Below are positions 18,456 to 27,872 of a stretch of DNA of 45,940 nt, piece by piece. The notes under the pieces were generated by a model. It searched no databases, was not told where the DNA came from, and was given only the letters and a program-made list of their open reading frames with translations. A program made the position numbers and the translations under genes. Positions within the stretch are counted from its first letter, which is position 1. The number at the start of each line of letters is the position of its first letter. This DNA is from Prochlorococcus sp. AG-418-K17 (lineage in GTDB: Bacteria; Cyanobacteriota; Cyanobacteriia; PCC-6307; Cyanobiaceae), in the NCBI GenBank assembly GCA_003214055.1, contig QCMD01000007.1:1-45940 (forward strand), read 5' to 3'.

Positions 18456-18569
18456 TTATTCAGTTGCTGTAATAAATCTTCCAATCAATACGATAAAAAC
18501 AGCAGGCATTGCTATACCAATTAATGGAACAAAAATTGAAGGTAAGAGACTTGGTAAATCAGATGGCAT
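18456..18569 (-). CDS. psaI: Photosystem I subunit VIII
   Basis: A 37-residue ORF starting MPSDLPSLLPSIFVPLIG and ending FITATE. It is one membrane helix with a short polar N-terminus, as in PsaI, which lies next to PsaL at the photosystem I trimer interface. Its position directly upstream of psaL, 27 bases away and in the same direction, matches the psaI-psaL pairing of cyanobacteria. The promoter for both is likely in the 92 bases up to 18661. Confidence 0.92.
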   Translation of the reverse strand: MPSDLPSLLPSIFVPLIGIAMPAVFIVLIGRFITATE

Positions 18570-18661
18570 AGTTCTTTAAACATCTTTAGATACTCTAGTA
18601 TTTATATTTTAAATAGTGTTAATTTTATTACTGGATGATATAAAAATTATTAACTTTTTAC

Positions 18662-19071
18662 ATGTTAATTATTTTCGTAATTCTACTCTCTATTTTTATA
18701 GGGTTATTACTTCTAGTTTTTAAAAAAAGAAGCTTTATCAAGTTAATAAATAAAGGCAATTTATATTCTGCTTTATTAAAACAAAATAGAAAAAATGATA
18801 ATAAATTTCTATCTAATAACAATAGTTATTTGAACAATAATGAAGAAAAAAGTACTCAGTATTTTATAAAAATTCTGAAAGAGATAAAGTTTTTAGTCTT
18901 TTTAAAGGTAATAGAGAAGATAAATTAAAAACATTAAAAATTGCGGAAGAATTGGCTGATAAATCAACATTGCCAATTTTGCGAAAAGGCTTAAGAGATA
19001 TTCCTCCTGAAGTGGTTGAAATTGCAGCTTTATTAATACGAAAATTCAATTCTTATTTGCAGTACTTATAG
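18662..19071 (+). pseudogene. Frameshifted membrane-anchored HEAT-like protein gene
   Basis: The ATG at 18662 gives an N-terminal membrane segment (about residues 2-20, followed by KKR) and an Asn/Lys-rich stretch, ending at a stop at 18926-18928. A second open frame (-1) carries on: from about 18871 it reads NSERDKVFSLFKG, then KTLKIAEELADKSTLPILR and IPPEVVEIAALLIRKFN, ending at TAG 19069-19071. This second part looks coding (HEAT-repeat-like helices). Joining them at the run of five A at 18868-18872 gives one ~136-residue protein. A one-base loss in that run, real or a sequencing error, is the simplest cause. The 3' end overlaps the convergent glycosyltransferase gene by 26 bases. The function is unknown. 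Confidence 0.65.
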
Positions 19072-20008
19072 ACCTAATTCTGTAAATTGGACGACTTTGA
19101 CTTTCATGATATGTCCTAATTAAAAGTTCGCTCAATAATCCAAAGCTAAATAATTGAACCCCTGCAATTCCCAATATTAATGCAAACATTAGTAACGGAC
19201 GATTTCCAATATCCTCACCCATTATTTTTAAAACTATCAAATAAGAACTCATCGCGAGGCTAATGAAAATACTTATAATTCCAACAAAACCAAATCCGTA
19301 CATTGGTCTTGTTAGAAATTTTGTCATAAACCAAACAGTCAGTAAATCCATTAAAACCCTAAAAGTTCTATCGATTCCATATTTACTGGATCCATATTGC
19401 CTGCTTCTATGATTGACTTTAATCTCTTTGATTCTTGCACCTTCAATATTTGCTAAAACAGGCAAAAACCTGTGAAGTTCACCATACAACTTGATATCAT
19501 CTATTATTTCTTTCTTAAAAGCTTTTAATGAGCATCCATAGTCATGCAACTTCAAGCCTGTTACATAAGCTATTAATTTATTAGCTATTTTTGATGGTAT
19601 CTTTCTATTAATTAATTTATCTTTTCTATCAAACCTCCAGCCACAAATCAAATCATAGCCATTATTAATTTCAGAAATTAATTTAGGAATATCATTTGGA
19701 TCATTCTGTAAATCACCATCCAAAGTAATGATAATATCGCCTTTAGAATTATCAAAGCCAGCTGACATTGCTGCAGTTTGACCATAATTTTTGCGAAGGG
19801 AAATTACTGACAATTCTTTAATTTTGACAGTTAGTTGTTTTAATACTTGATGCGTACTATCTTTAGAACCATCATTTACAACAATCAATTCAAAATTAAA
19901 TTTATGAAAATACATTATATTTATAATTTCATCAACTAAAAAACCTATACTCTCACATTCGTTGAAAACAGGGATAATAATAGAAATTAATTGTTTTATA
20001 CCTGACAT
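19046..20008 (-). CDS. Family 2 glycosyltransferase, membrane-bound (DPM1/GtrB type)
   Basis: 320 residues. The GT2 domain starts ISIIIPVFNECESIG. The nucleotide-sugar-binding VVNDGS and the metal-binding LDGDLQNDP (D97, D99) are clear. Two C-terminal transmembrane helices (about 235-260 and 270-295) are typical of enzymes that transfer a sugar to a polyprenyl phosphate, such as dolichol-phosphate mannose synthase-like and GtrB proteins. The donor sugar cannot be told from sequence. It is likely involved in cell-envelope glycans. It lies between the photosystem I genes psaB and psaI/psaL and overlaps the 3' end of the frameshifted gene. Confidence 0.88.
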   Translation of the reverse strand: MSGIKQLISIIIPVFNECESIGFLVDEIINIMYFHKFNFELIVVNDGSKDSTHQVLKQLTVKIKELSVISLRKNYGQTAAMSAGFDNSKGDIIITLDGDLQNDPNDIPKLISEINNGYDLICGWRFDRKDKLINRKIPSKIANKLIAYVTGLKLHDYGCSLKAFKKEIIDDIKLYGELHRFLPVLANIEGARIKEIKVNHRSRQYGSSKYGIDRTFRVLMDLLTVWFMTKFLTRPMYGFGFVGIISIFISLAMSSYLIVLKIMGEDIGNRPLLMFALILGIAGVQLFSFGLLSELLIRTYHESQSRPIYRIRSISTANKN

Positions 20009-20063
20009 TTATATTTGATAATATTTATATAATTTTAACTTAATTTAGAACATTAAAAATAAA

Positions 20064-20093
20064 CAAAAAAAATCACCACATTTGTGGTGATTT
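20064..20093 (-). terminator. Intrinsic terminator of psaAB
   Basis: Read on the minus strand, AAATCACCAC and GTGGTGATTT form a perfect 10-bp stem with a 4-base loop (20070-20093), followed by a run of U. It lies 18 bases past the psaB stop. This is the clearest rho-independent terminator in the window. Confidence 0.85.
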
Positions 20094-20111
20094 AACTTGT
20101 TTAAGGAAAAT

Positions 20112-22340
20112 TTAACCAAACTTACCTGAGGTTGATGCAATAACAAATGCACCGAATGTAAGAATGTTTCCAATCGTGAAATGTGCTAGTCCAACTAATC
20201 TAGCTTGAACAATTGAAAGTGCAACTGGCTTATCCCTCCATCCAACAAGGTTAGCTATTGGAGTACGCTGATGTGCCCAAACTAATGTTTCAATTAACTC
20301 TTGCCAGTAACCTCGCCATGATATTAGGAACATGAAACCAGTAGCCCAAACTAAGTGACCGAATAGGAACATCCAAGCCCAAGGAGATAGAGAATTTACT
20401 CCAAATGGATTATATCCATTAATAAGTTGAGCAGAGTTTAACCAGAGATAATCTCTGAACCAACCCATTAGATAAGTTCCAGATTCATTAAATTGAGCTA
20501 CATTACCCTGCCATATTGCTAGATGTTTCCAATGCCAATAGAAAGTTACCCATGCTATTAAGTTTAATGCCCAGAACATAGCTAAGTACATAGCGTCCCA
20601 AGATGAACTATCACAAGTACCGCCACGTCCAGGTCCATCGCAAGGGAATGCATAACCTAAATCTTTCTTGTCAGGAATTAATTTTGTTCCTCTAGCATCA
20701 AGTGCACCTTTAATAAGTATTAAAGCAGTTGTATGAAGACCTAAAGCTATAGCGTGGTGAACTAAGAAATCAGCAGGGCCGATAGGTAAGAAAGAACTTA
20801 AAGCATCTTGTCTATTGATAAGATCCATCCAGTAATGATCACCTGGTAATGAATTAGCAGCGAGACTTGCTGAACTTGTAGGATCAGATAGTAGAGCGTT
20901 AAAGCCGTACATCATCTTTCCTTGAGCAGCTTGAACAAATTGAGCAAATACTGGCTCAATTAGAATTTGCTTTTCAGGATTACCAAAAGCTACAACAACA
21001 TCATTATGAACATAAATTCCAAGAGTATGGAATCCTAGCAGCATTGTTACCCAGCTAAGATGACTTATCAACGCTTCCTTTGTTCCAAGAACTCTTGCTA
21101 ATACATTATCTTTATTTAATTCGGGATCATAATCTCTTACAAAGAAAATGGCTCCATGTGCAAATGCACCCACCATTAAGAACATCGCTATGTACTGATG
21201 ATGGCTATATAAAGCAGATTGTGTAGTATAGTCTCTAGCAATAAAAGCGTAAGAGGGTAGTGCACCCATATGTTGGGCTACAAGTGATGTTGCTACACCA
21301 AGTGATGCTAATGCTAGTCCAAGTTGGAAATGTAATGAATTATTTACGGTTTCATATATTCCATCGTGATTAATTCCGAAACTACCTTTATGAGGATCAT
21401 TAGGATGTCTTGTATTATGAGCTTCTGTAATTTCTTTGAGGCTATGACCAATACCAAAAGTATTTCTATACATATGACCAGCAATTACAAAAACTGTTCC
21501 AATCGCAATATGGTGATGCGCAATATCAGTAAGCCATAATGCTTCGCTTTGAGGATGAAGTCCACCTAAGAAAGTAAAGATTGCAGTTCCAGCTCCCTCA
21601 GCTGTTCCAAAAACTTGATCTAGAGAATCAGGATTTTGGGCATATGCTCCCCAATTTAAAGTAAAGAAAGGAGCTAATCCTGCAGGGTGTGGAAGAACTG
21701 TTAACCAGTTATCCCAACCTACATGTTGTCCTCTTGATTCAGGTATAGCAACGTGAACCAAATGACCTGTCCAAGCGATACTACTAAAACCAAATAAAAC
21801 AGCTAAGTGATGATTTAATCTTGACTCTGCATTTTTAAACCAAGCTAGAGAAGGTCTAAATTTTGGCTGTAAGTGTAACCAACCTGCAAATAGAGTCCAA
21901 CAAGCCAAAATACTCATAAATATTGAAGCTTGGAAGAGTTGTTCATTAGTTCTCATTCCAATTGTGTACCACCAATGGTAGAGACCTGAGTAAGCTATAT
22001 TTACTGGACCACTAGCTCCAGCTTGTGTCATTGCTTCTGTGATACCAGATCCAAAATGAGGATCCCAAATAGCATGAGCAATAGGACGAACATGGGTTGG
22101 ATCAAGTACGAATTGCTCGAAGTTACCTTGCCAAGCAATATGAAATAAGTTACCAGCTACCCAGAGTGCGATTATTGCAAGATGACCAAAATGTGTAGAG
22201 AAAAGCTTCTGATAAAGCTTTTCTTCGGTCATACCATCATGACTTTCAAAGTCATGTGCGGTAGCTATTCCGTACCATATTCGTCTAGTTGTAGGGTCCT
22301 GAGCTAGACCCTGGTTAAATGATGGAAATTTTGTTGCCAT
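20112..22340 (-). CDS. psaB: Photosystem I P700 apoprotein A2
   Basis: 742 residues, starting [30 protein letters not shown] in effect, as is standard for PsaB. It is an integral thylakoid protein with eleven membrane helices, rich in His ligands for chlorophyll. The [10 protein letters not shown] motif near residue 567 supplies two cysteines of the FX 4Fe-4S cluster shared with PsaA. P700, A0 and the quinone A1 are held by the heterodimer. The gene is 27 bases downstream of psaA and ends in a strong terminator. Confidence 0.98.
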   Translation of the reverse strand: MATKFPSFNQGLAQDPTTRRIWYGIATAHDFESHDGMTEEKLYQKLFSTHFGHLAIIALWVAGNLFHIAWQGNFEQFVLDPTHVRPIAHAIWDPHFGSGITEAMTQAGASGPVNIAYSGLYHWWYTIGMRTNEQLFQASIFMSILACWTLFAGWLHLQPKFRPSLAWFKNAESRLNHHLAVLFGFSSIAWTGHLVHVAIPESRGQHVGWDNWLTVLPHPAGLAPFFTLNWGAYAQNPDSLDQVFGTAEGAGTAIFTFLGGLHPQSEALWLTDIAHHHIAIGTVFVIAGHMYRNTFGIGHSLKEITEAHNTRHPNDPHKGSFGINHDGIYETVNNSLHFQLGLALASLGVATSLVAQHMGALPSYAFIARDYTTQSALYSHHQYIAMFLMVGAFAHGAIFFVRDYDPELNKDNVLARVLGTKEALISHLSWVTMLLGFHTLGIYVHNDVVVAFGNPEKQILIEPVFAQFVQAAQGKMMYGFNALLSDPTSSASLAANSLPGDHYWMDLINRQDALSSFLPIGPADFLVHHAIALGLHTTALILIKGALDARGTKLIPDKKDLGYAFPCDGPGRGGTCDSSSWDAMYLAMFWALNLIAWVTFYWHWKHLAIWQGNVAQFNESGTYLMGWFRDYLWLNSAQLINGYNPFGVNSLSPWAWMFLFGHLVWATGFMFLISWRGYWQELIETLVWAHQRTPIANLVGWRDKPVALSIVQARLVGLAHFTIGNILTFGAFVIASTSGKFG

Positions 22341-22367
22341 TGAATTAAAAAGGTTAAGTTCAGGTAA

Positions 22368-24671
22368 TTAGCCCAGGCCGAAAAGGCGAGCATGGAAGAA
22401 AGCCCATGTGGTGGCAATACCACCTACAAGGAAATGAGTTACACCGACTGCTCTACCCTGGGTGATGGATAAAGCTCTTGGTTGAATAGTTGGAGCAACT
22501 TTAAGTTTATTATGTGCCCAAACAATTGATTCGAATAATTCTTGCCAATATCCTCGTCCACTAAAGAGGAACATTAAACTAAATGCCCATATGAAATGAG
22601 CTCCTAAGAACATCAAACCGTACATGCTTATTGATTGACCATAGCTTGTTAATACTTGAGAAGCCTGGGCCCAAAGGAAATCTCTAAGCCAACCATTTAT
22701 GGTTATTGAACTTTGTGCGAAATTACCCCCAGTAAGTCCCCAAACATCACTCTGCATTTTCCAAGAGAAGTGGAAAATAACTATTGATAAACAGTTATAC
22801 ATCCAGAAGAGAGCCAAGAAAACATGGTCCCATGAAGAAACTTGACATGTACCACCTCTTCCAGGTCCATCACAAGGGAATCTAAATCCTAAAGAAGCTT
22901 TGTCAGGGATCAGCCTTGAACTTCTTGCATAAAGTACTCCTTTGAGGAGTATCAAGACAGTTACGTGAATTTGGAAAGCATGGATATGATGAATCATTAA
23001 ATCAGCCGTCCCTAATGGAATTGGAGCTATAGCGACCTTGCCACCAACTTCTACTAAACTTCCATTGAAAACTTCACTTAAAGCTTTGTGAGGTAAAGCT
23101 TCTGCAGTACCTGCTAAAAGAGAAGTTCCAACAGCAGATGCTTGGATACTTTGTACCCACTGAGCAAAAATTGGCTGAAGTTGGATTGCAGAATCACTAA
23201 ACATATCTTGGGGCCTACCCAAAGCTCTCATAGTATCGTTATGAATATAGAGTCCAAAACTATGGAATCCTAACCACATACATACCCAGTTCAAGTGGCT
23301 GATTAAGGCATCCCTTGCTTTAAGTATTCTGTCTAATACATTATCAATATGTTTTGCTGGATCGTAATCTCTAACCATTGCAATTCCAGCATGCGCCCCT
23401 GCTCCTACTATGAATAATCCACCAATCCACATGTGATGAGTAAATAACCCAAGAACTGTCATGTAGTCAGTAGCTATGTATGGATACGGAGGCATCGCAT
23501 ACATATGATGAGATACTAATATGCTTATTGATCCAAGCATTGCTAGGTTTACCGCAAGCTGGGCATGTCTACTTTCTGCCATGAACTCAAAAAGACCTTG
23601 ATGGCCTTTAGGAGCAGGAAATAATATTGGGTCTCCTTGCTGTGAATCTAATATTTCTTTCATACTATGACCAATACCGTAATTGGTTCTATACATATGA
23701 CCACCAATTATTGCAATTACACCAAAGGCTAAATGATGATGTGAAACATCTGTCATCCATAAGCTTCCTGTTACAGGATTTAGCCCACCTTTAAAGGTAA
23801 GAAAATCTGAGAAAGCAAACCAATTTAAACTGAAGAAATTACCTGTACCACTTGCTAAACCCGGGAATATCTGACCGATAATTTGTGGATCGCAGAGTTG
23901 ATGCGGCATAGGCATGTCTGCAATAGTTGCTATTTCTTTACCATTTATAATCAAAGGAGAACCTGCATCAATTGCATCTAAAAGAGCTGCGGTTGGAGCT
24001 CCTATATGAATACAATGTCCTGCCCATGCTAAGGATCCTAGTCCTACTAAACCAGCAATGTGGTGATTAAGCATTGACTCGATATCTTGAAACCACTCCA
24101 TTTTTGGAGCTGCTTTATGATAATGAAAAATACCTGCATGAAGCATTAGTGCAGCCATTACTACAGCACCTATAGCTAAAGCCATAAGTTCAGTTTCATT
24201 AGTTATTCCCCATGCGCGCCACATATGAAATATTCCTGAACTTATTTGGATGCCATTGTAATTAGCACCAAGATCTGCATTAAGCATTTCTTGTCCTACT
24301 ATTGCCCAAACTTGCTGAGCACCTGGTTTAACATGAGTTGGATCAGCTAACCAACCTGAGTAATTAGAAAATCTAGCTCCATGGAAAAATGCAGCACTCA
24401 TCCAAATAAATATGACGGCAAGATGGCCAAAGTGAGCTGAAAAGATTTTTCTTGTTGCTTCTTCAGCATCGCCAGTATGCACATCAAAATCATGTGCATC
24501 TGCATGCAAATTCCAGATCCAAGTTGTAGTTTTTGGACCCTTAGATAATTTACTAGACCAGAAACCTGGCTTATCTAATTTGGCAAAATCAATAGGTCTT
24601 GGATCAGCCTTCACAGGATCTTCCAAAACTTTTTTGTTTTTTTCTCCACTTTCTGGTGGGCTGATGGTCAT
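22368..24671 (-). CDS. psaA: Photosystem I P700 apoprotein A1
   Basis: 767 residues, full length. It has eleven membrane helices and the FX-binding [10 protein letters not shown] motif near residue 598. Conserved stretches include [29 protein letters not shown] sequence early and SHHHLAFGV later. With PsaB it forms the photosystem I reaction centre that oxidises plastocyanin and reduces ferredoxin. GAGGTG just before the ATG is a short-spaced ribosome binding site. The promoter must lie in the 320-base gap upstream, which contains two inverted repeats. Confidence 0.98.
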   Translation of the reverse strand: MTISPPESGEKNKKVLEDPVKADPRPIDFAKLDKPGFWSSKLSKGPKTTTWIWNLHADAHDFDVHTGDAEEATRKIFSAHFGHLAVIFIWMSAAFFHGARFSNYSGWLADPTHVKPGAQQVWAIVGQEMLNADLGANYNGIQISSGIFHMWRAWGITNETELMALAIGAVVMAALMLHAGIFHYHKAAPKMEWFQDIESMLNHHIAGLVGLGSLAWAGHCIHIGAPTAALLDAIDAGSPLIINGKEIATIADMPMPHQLCDPQIIGQIFPGLASGTGNFFSLNWFAFSDFLTFKGGLNPVTGSLWMTDVSHHHLAFGVIAIIGGHMYRTNYGIGHSMKEILDSQQGDPILFPAPKGHQGLFEFMAESRHAQLAVNLAMLGSISILVSHHMYAMPPYPYIATDYMTVLGLFTHHMWIGGLFIVGAGAHAGIAMVRDYDPAKHIDNVLDRILKARDALISHLNWVCMWLGFHSFGLYIHNDTMRALGRPQDMFSDSAIQLQPIFAQWVQSIQASAVGTSLLAGTAEALPHKALSEVFNGSLVEVGGKVAIAPIPLGTADLMIHHIHAFQIHVTVLILLKGVLYARSSRLIPDKASLGFRFPCDGPGRGGTCQVSSWDHVFLALFWMYNCLSIVIFHFSWKMQSDVWGLTGGNFAQSSITINGWLRDFLWAQASQVLTSYGQSISMYGLMFLGAHFIWAFSLMFLFSGRGYWQELFESIVWAHNKLKVAPTIQPRALSITQGRAVGVTHFLVGGIATTWAFFHARLFGLG

Positions 24672-24991
24672 CTAGCACCTCGAAAATAATTGACATTAAA
24701 GCCGATTGATCGAATCTTGAACTTATTTTTAATAATAATGTTCAAGAAAACAAATCATTCAAAACTTTATATATTCGTTTCAAAAATAATAAGGCAAAGA
24801 TTCTTTCGTTATGCATTAACGTAACAAATGTTCTAATGATTGTTACTATATGAATATTTTGTTAAATTATTGTCCACGACTGAGTTATGAGTATTTTTAC
24901 CCAAATTTTATAAAAATTTCTTAAATTTTTTTTTATATTTCACACGAAATTTTTAAGAACATCGACAGTATATAATTCATCATGACGAACA
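24672..24991. promoter_or_regulatory. 320-base divergent regulatory region, psaA / cbiG-cobJ
   Basis: This is the only gap longer than 300 bases. It holds two perfect 7-bp inverted repeats: CTTGAAC 24716-24722 with GTTCAAG 24740-24746 (17-base spacer), and GTAACAA 24821-24827 with TTGTTAC 24840-24846 (12-base spacer). The first would lie in the psaA leader. The second lies about 150-175 bases upstream of the psaA ATG. A TATAAT at 24971-24976 on the plus strand may be the cbiG-cobJ -10. No small gene is visible. Confidence 0.5.
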
Positions 24992-26800
24992 TTGATTACT
25001 AATTTGGAAGGAATCGCAATAGGTCTATCTAGTAATTCAAAGGGAATTTTAAAAAGACTTAAAAAGACCGAATTCGTAAAAGAGATATATATTGCTAGCT
25101 CTTCAAAAAATGATGTAATTGAAAATGATTTTGTAAAAGTAGAAAGGCCTAGAGAAATTTTACTTAAGCAATGGCTAGAACTTGATTTAATCATTTTTAT
25201 AGGTTCAATTGGTGCATCAATACGTATAATAAATTCTTTTTTAAAATCTAAAGATAAAGATCCAGGAGTGATCGTAATAGATAACAAATGCTCTAAAATA
25301 GTTCCCTTACTTGGTTCGCACCAGTCAAATACTCAAAATATCGCTTATCAAATTTCTAATTTACTTGGTGGCCAAATAATAGAAACAAATAATTCAAAAG
25401 ATCAAGGTTTCTTAAATCTTGATTCATTTGGTAATCAATGGGGTTGGAAAAGATCTGGCAAAATAGAGAACTGGTCAAAAATAGTAATAAAACAAGCTAA
25501 GAATGAAGAAATATTTTGCAAACAATTATCTGGTAATAGTTTATGGCAAACTTCAGAATCAGGAGAGAGGATTAATCAAATTCATGAAAAGGAAACTGAA
25601 CAACCTAATTCAACATTTCATGTAAGTGTATTCGAAAATAATGAAAAAACTTGGCATCCCCCTGTTTTGTGGGTTGGAATAGGCTGTGAAAGAAATACCA
25701 GCAAAGAATTGATAGCAAATTCTTTAAATAAATTTTTGGAGTCAAGTAATATATCTGCTCATTCAATTGCGGGATTTGCAACTATTGATATTAAAAAAGA
25801 TGAGAAAGGGATTTTAGAACTTGCTAAAGAAAATAACTTTCCCATCAAGTTTTTTACTAAAGAAGACCTTTCAAAAATAATTGTTCCAAATCCATCAAGT
25901 ATCGTTCGAAAAGAAATAGGGATATCTTCTGTGGCAGAAGCTTCTTGCTTAATAGCAGCCGGAGAAGAATCAAAATTATTAAAAGAAAAAAAAATTTTTA
26001 AGAATCAATCTGGGGCAGTAACAATCGCTGTAGCAGAATCAAAAAATCAATATTATCCAATTAATGGCGAAATACATATTATTGGAAGTGGGCCTGGAGA
26101 TATCTCCTTCCTGACCAATAATGCAAGAGAGGCACTCTCAAAATGTACTGTTTGGATTGGATACAAGATGTATTTAGATTTCATTAAACCACTTAAAAGG
26201 AGTGACCAGGTTTTAATTGAAAGTAAACTTACTGAGGAAAAAGAAAGATGTAGCAAGGCAATAAAACTTGCCGAAGAAGGGATAAAAGTGGCTTTAATTT
26301 CATCAGGGGAATCTGGCTTTTATGGCATGGCTGGTTTAGTTTTAGAATTACTTCAAAAAATCAAAAAAGAATATAGGCCTTACTCTGAAGTTCATCCTGG
26401 TATAAGTAGTTTGCAATTGGCGGCTGCGCTGAGTGGGGCACCACTGATGAATGACTTTTGTTCAGTAAGTTTAAGTGATAAGTTAACACCTTGGTCTTTA
26501 ATAGAAAAAAGAATTGAAGGGGCTCTTTTAGGTGACTTTGTAATAGCGTTTTTTAATCCTCAATCAATAGAAAGAAATTGGCAGTTAAAAAGTGCTATTG
26601 ATATATGCTTAAAATCTAGGCAAGGGGATACACCTGTTTTAATAGCTAGACAAGTAGGTAGAGAGAATCAATCCAGAAAATTTTTCACTTTAAAAACGAT
26701 TCCTATTAAAGAAATTGATATGTTATCAATAGTTATTATTGGTAATTCTCGAACCACGTTAAAAGATGAAATATTTCTTACACCCAGGGGATATTTATAA
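24992..26800 (+). CDS. cobJ: CbiG-CobJ fusion: cobalamin synthesis protein and precorrin-3B C17-methyltransferase
   Basis: 602 residues in two parts. Residues 1 to ~340 resemble CbiG, with WVGIGCERNTSKELI and a C-terminal SVAEASCLIAAG. From about residue 359 the CobJ/CbiH methyltransferase begins IHIIGSGPGDISFLTNNA and continues through SSGESGFYGMAGLV. Together they open ring A/C intermediates and methylate C17 in corrin synthesis. This fusion is known in cyanobacteria. The start codon is TTG (24992 or 25004). The ATG at 24982 is out of frame and stops after six codons, so either TTG is real or the start region carries an indel. Confidence 0.9.
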   Translation: MITNLEGIAIGLSSNSKGILKRLKKTEFVKEIYIASSSKNDVIENDFVKVERPREILLKQWLELDLIIFIGSIGASIRIINSFLKSKDKDPGVIVIDNKCSKIVPLLGSHQSNTQNIAYQISNLLGGQIIETNNSKDQGFLNLDSFGNQWGWKRSGKIENWSKIVIKQAKNEEIFCKQLSGNSLWQTSESGERINQIHEKETEQPNSTFHVSVFENNEKTWHPPVLWVGIGCERNTSKELIANSLNKFLESSNISAHSIAGFATIDIKKDEKGILELAKENNFPIKFFTKEDLSKIIVPNPSSIVRKEIGISSVAEASCLIAAGEESKLLKEKKIFKNQSGAVTIAVAESKNQYYPINGEIHIIGSGPGDISFLTNNAREALSKCTVWIGYKMYLDFIKPLKRSDQVLIESKLTEEKERCSKAIKLAEEGIKVALISSGESGFYGMAGLVLELLQKIKKEYRPYSEVHPGISSLQLAAALSGAPLMNDFCSVSLSDKLTPWSLIEKRIEGALLGDFVIAFFNPQSIERNWQLKSAIDICLKSRQGDTPVLIARQVGRENQSRKFFTLKTIPIKEIDMLSIVIIGNSRTTLKDEIFLTPRGYL

Positions 26801-26843
26801 AATTAAGATCAGATAATTCATTATTAAATAAGAATATTTTTCT

Positions 26844-27686
26844 TTGCTTTTTTTTTATAAGAATACTAATCTTTTATCAAAAGCTTTAAAAAATACATTG
26901 AAATATAGTGGTTTAATTTTATTTGATATAGATGGTGTAATTCGTAGTGTAGAGAATAGTTACAGGCTCTCACTAAAAAAAACAGTTTACAAATTTTCAG
27001 GATGGGAGCCGAGTTATATAGATATTGATAATGCAAAAAATGAAGGAATCTGGAATAATGACTGGGATTTAAGTTTAGAACTTATAAAAAGATATATAAA
27101 GAAAGAGAACTTAAAGCTTCAGATTCCTTCAAGAGAAGCAATAGTTAAATGTTTTGAAGAGTTTTACTTTGGGGGAGATCCCAATAATAATAGTAATTAT
27201 TGGTCTGGATTCATATTAAATGAAGAGTTATTAGTTAATAAAGAGTTTTTTGATAAATTACAAAGCAATGGAATAATTTGGGGTTTTGTAAGTGGTGCAG
27301 AGTCTGCTTCTGCAAAATTTGTTTTAGAAAAAAGACTTGGACTAAAATCACCTCCCTTAATATCCATGGGAGATGCCCCTGACAAGCCTGATCCTAAAGG
27401 TTTTATTAACTTATCAAAAAAGCTTCTTGGAAATACACTTGGTCCATCAAATATTCCCATTGCATATGTAGGTGATACTATTGCAGATATAAATACAGTA
27501 ATGAACGCTAGAAAGGAAATACCATCTCAGAAATTCATCAGTATTGGGCTAGCTCCCCCTCATTTACATTTAAAGTCTCGTTTAAAAGAACGTAATTCAT
27601 ACGAAAGTAATTTAAGAATTGCAGGTGCTGACTTGATTTTAAATTCTATTAATGACTTAGAAAATATTAATCTTGCAGTATTTTAA
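26844..27686 (+). CDS. HAD-superfamily hydrolase (subfamily IA, TIGR01548-like)
   Basis: 280 residues. The nucleophile motif is FDIDGV with D28 and D30 (motif I). Motif II-like VSGAES, a lysine in DKPDPKG, and motif IV VGDTIADI near residue 208 complete a HAD phosphatase. The long cap and the sequence around the motifs recall the TIGR01548 group found in cyanobacteria and archaea, whose substrate is unknown. The start is TTG at 26844. TTG at 26898 is an alternative close to the first motif. No strong ribosome binding site is visible. It lies 43 bases after cobJ and may be co-transcribed. Confidence 0.82.
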   Translation: MLFFYKNTNLLSKALKNTLKYSGLILFDIDGVIRSVENSYRLSLKKTVYKFSGWEPSYIDIDNAKNEGIWNNDWDLSLELIKRYIKKENLKLQIPSREAIVKCFEEFYFGGDPNNNSNYWSGFILNEELLVNKEFFDKLQSNGIIWGFVSGAESASAKFVLEKRLGLKSPPLISMGDAPDKPDPKGFINLSKKLLGNTLGPSNIPIAYVGDTIADINTVMNARKEIPSQKFISIGLAPPHLHLKSRLKERNSYESNLRIAGADLILNSINDLENINLAVF

Positions 27687-27722
27687 AAATTTAAAAATTT
27701 GAAAAAATTTCTTAATTGATTA

Positions 27723-27811
27723 CGGAGAGGGAGGGATTCGAACCCTCGACAAAAGTTACCTCCTGTAACTCCTTAGCAGGGAGCCGCTTTCAACCACTCA
27801 GCCACCTCTCC
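27723..27811 (-). tRNA. tRNA-Ser (anticodon GCU)
   Basis: An 89-base class II tRNA. The acceptor stem pairs GGAGAGG with CCTCTCC. The T arm is GAGGG-TTCGAAT-CCCTC, the anticodon loop is CTGCTAA (anticodon GCT in DNA), and a long variable arm is present, as in serine tRNAs. The discriminator is G and CCA is not encoded. It reads AGC/AGU codons. Confidence 0.96.
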
Positions 27812-27872
27812 AGTTCTTATACATTATCAATATTTTTGCAAACATTCAAAATTTTTTATTTTATCGAAATGT

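Noticed and set aside
18862..18876. Programmed -1 ribosomal frameshift site
   Set aside because: The sequence has only five A and no X-XXY-YYZ heptamer or clear downstream structure. An indel is simpler.
18864..19049. 61-codon minus-strand ORF
   Set aside because: It is antisense to the distal half of the frameshifted gene, whose plus-strand frame looks far more coding.
24821..24846. RpaB-type HLR1 element in front of psaA
   Set aside because: HLR1 is a direct repeat with 2-base spacing. This is an inverted repeat with a 12-base spacer, so I list it only as an inverted repeat.
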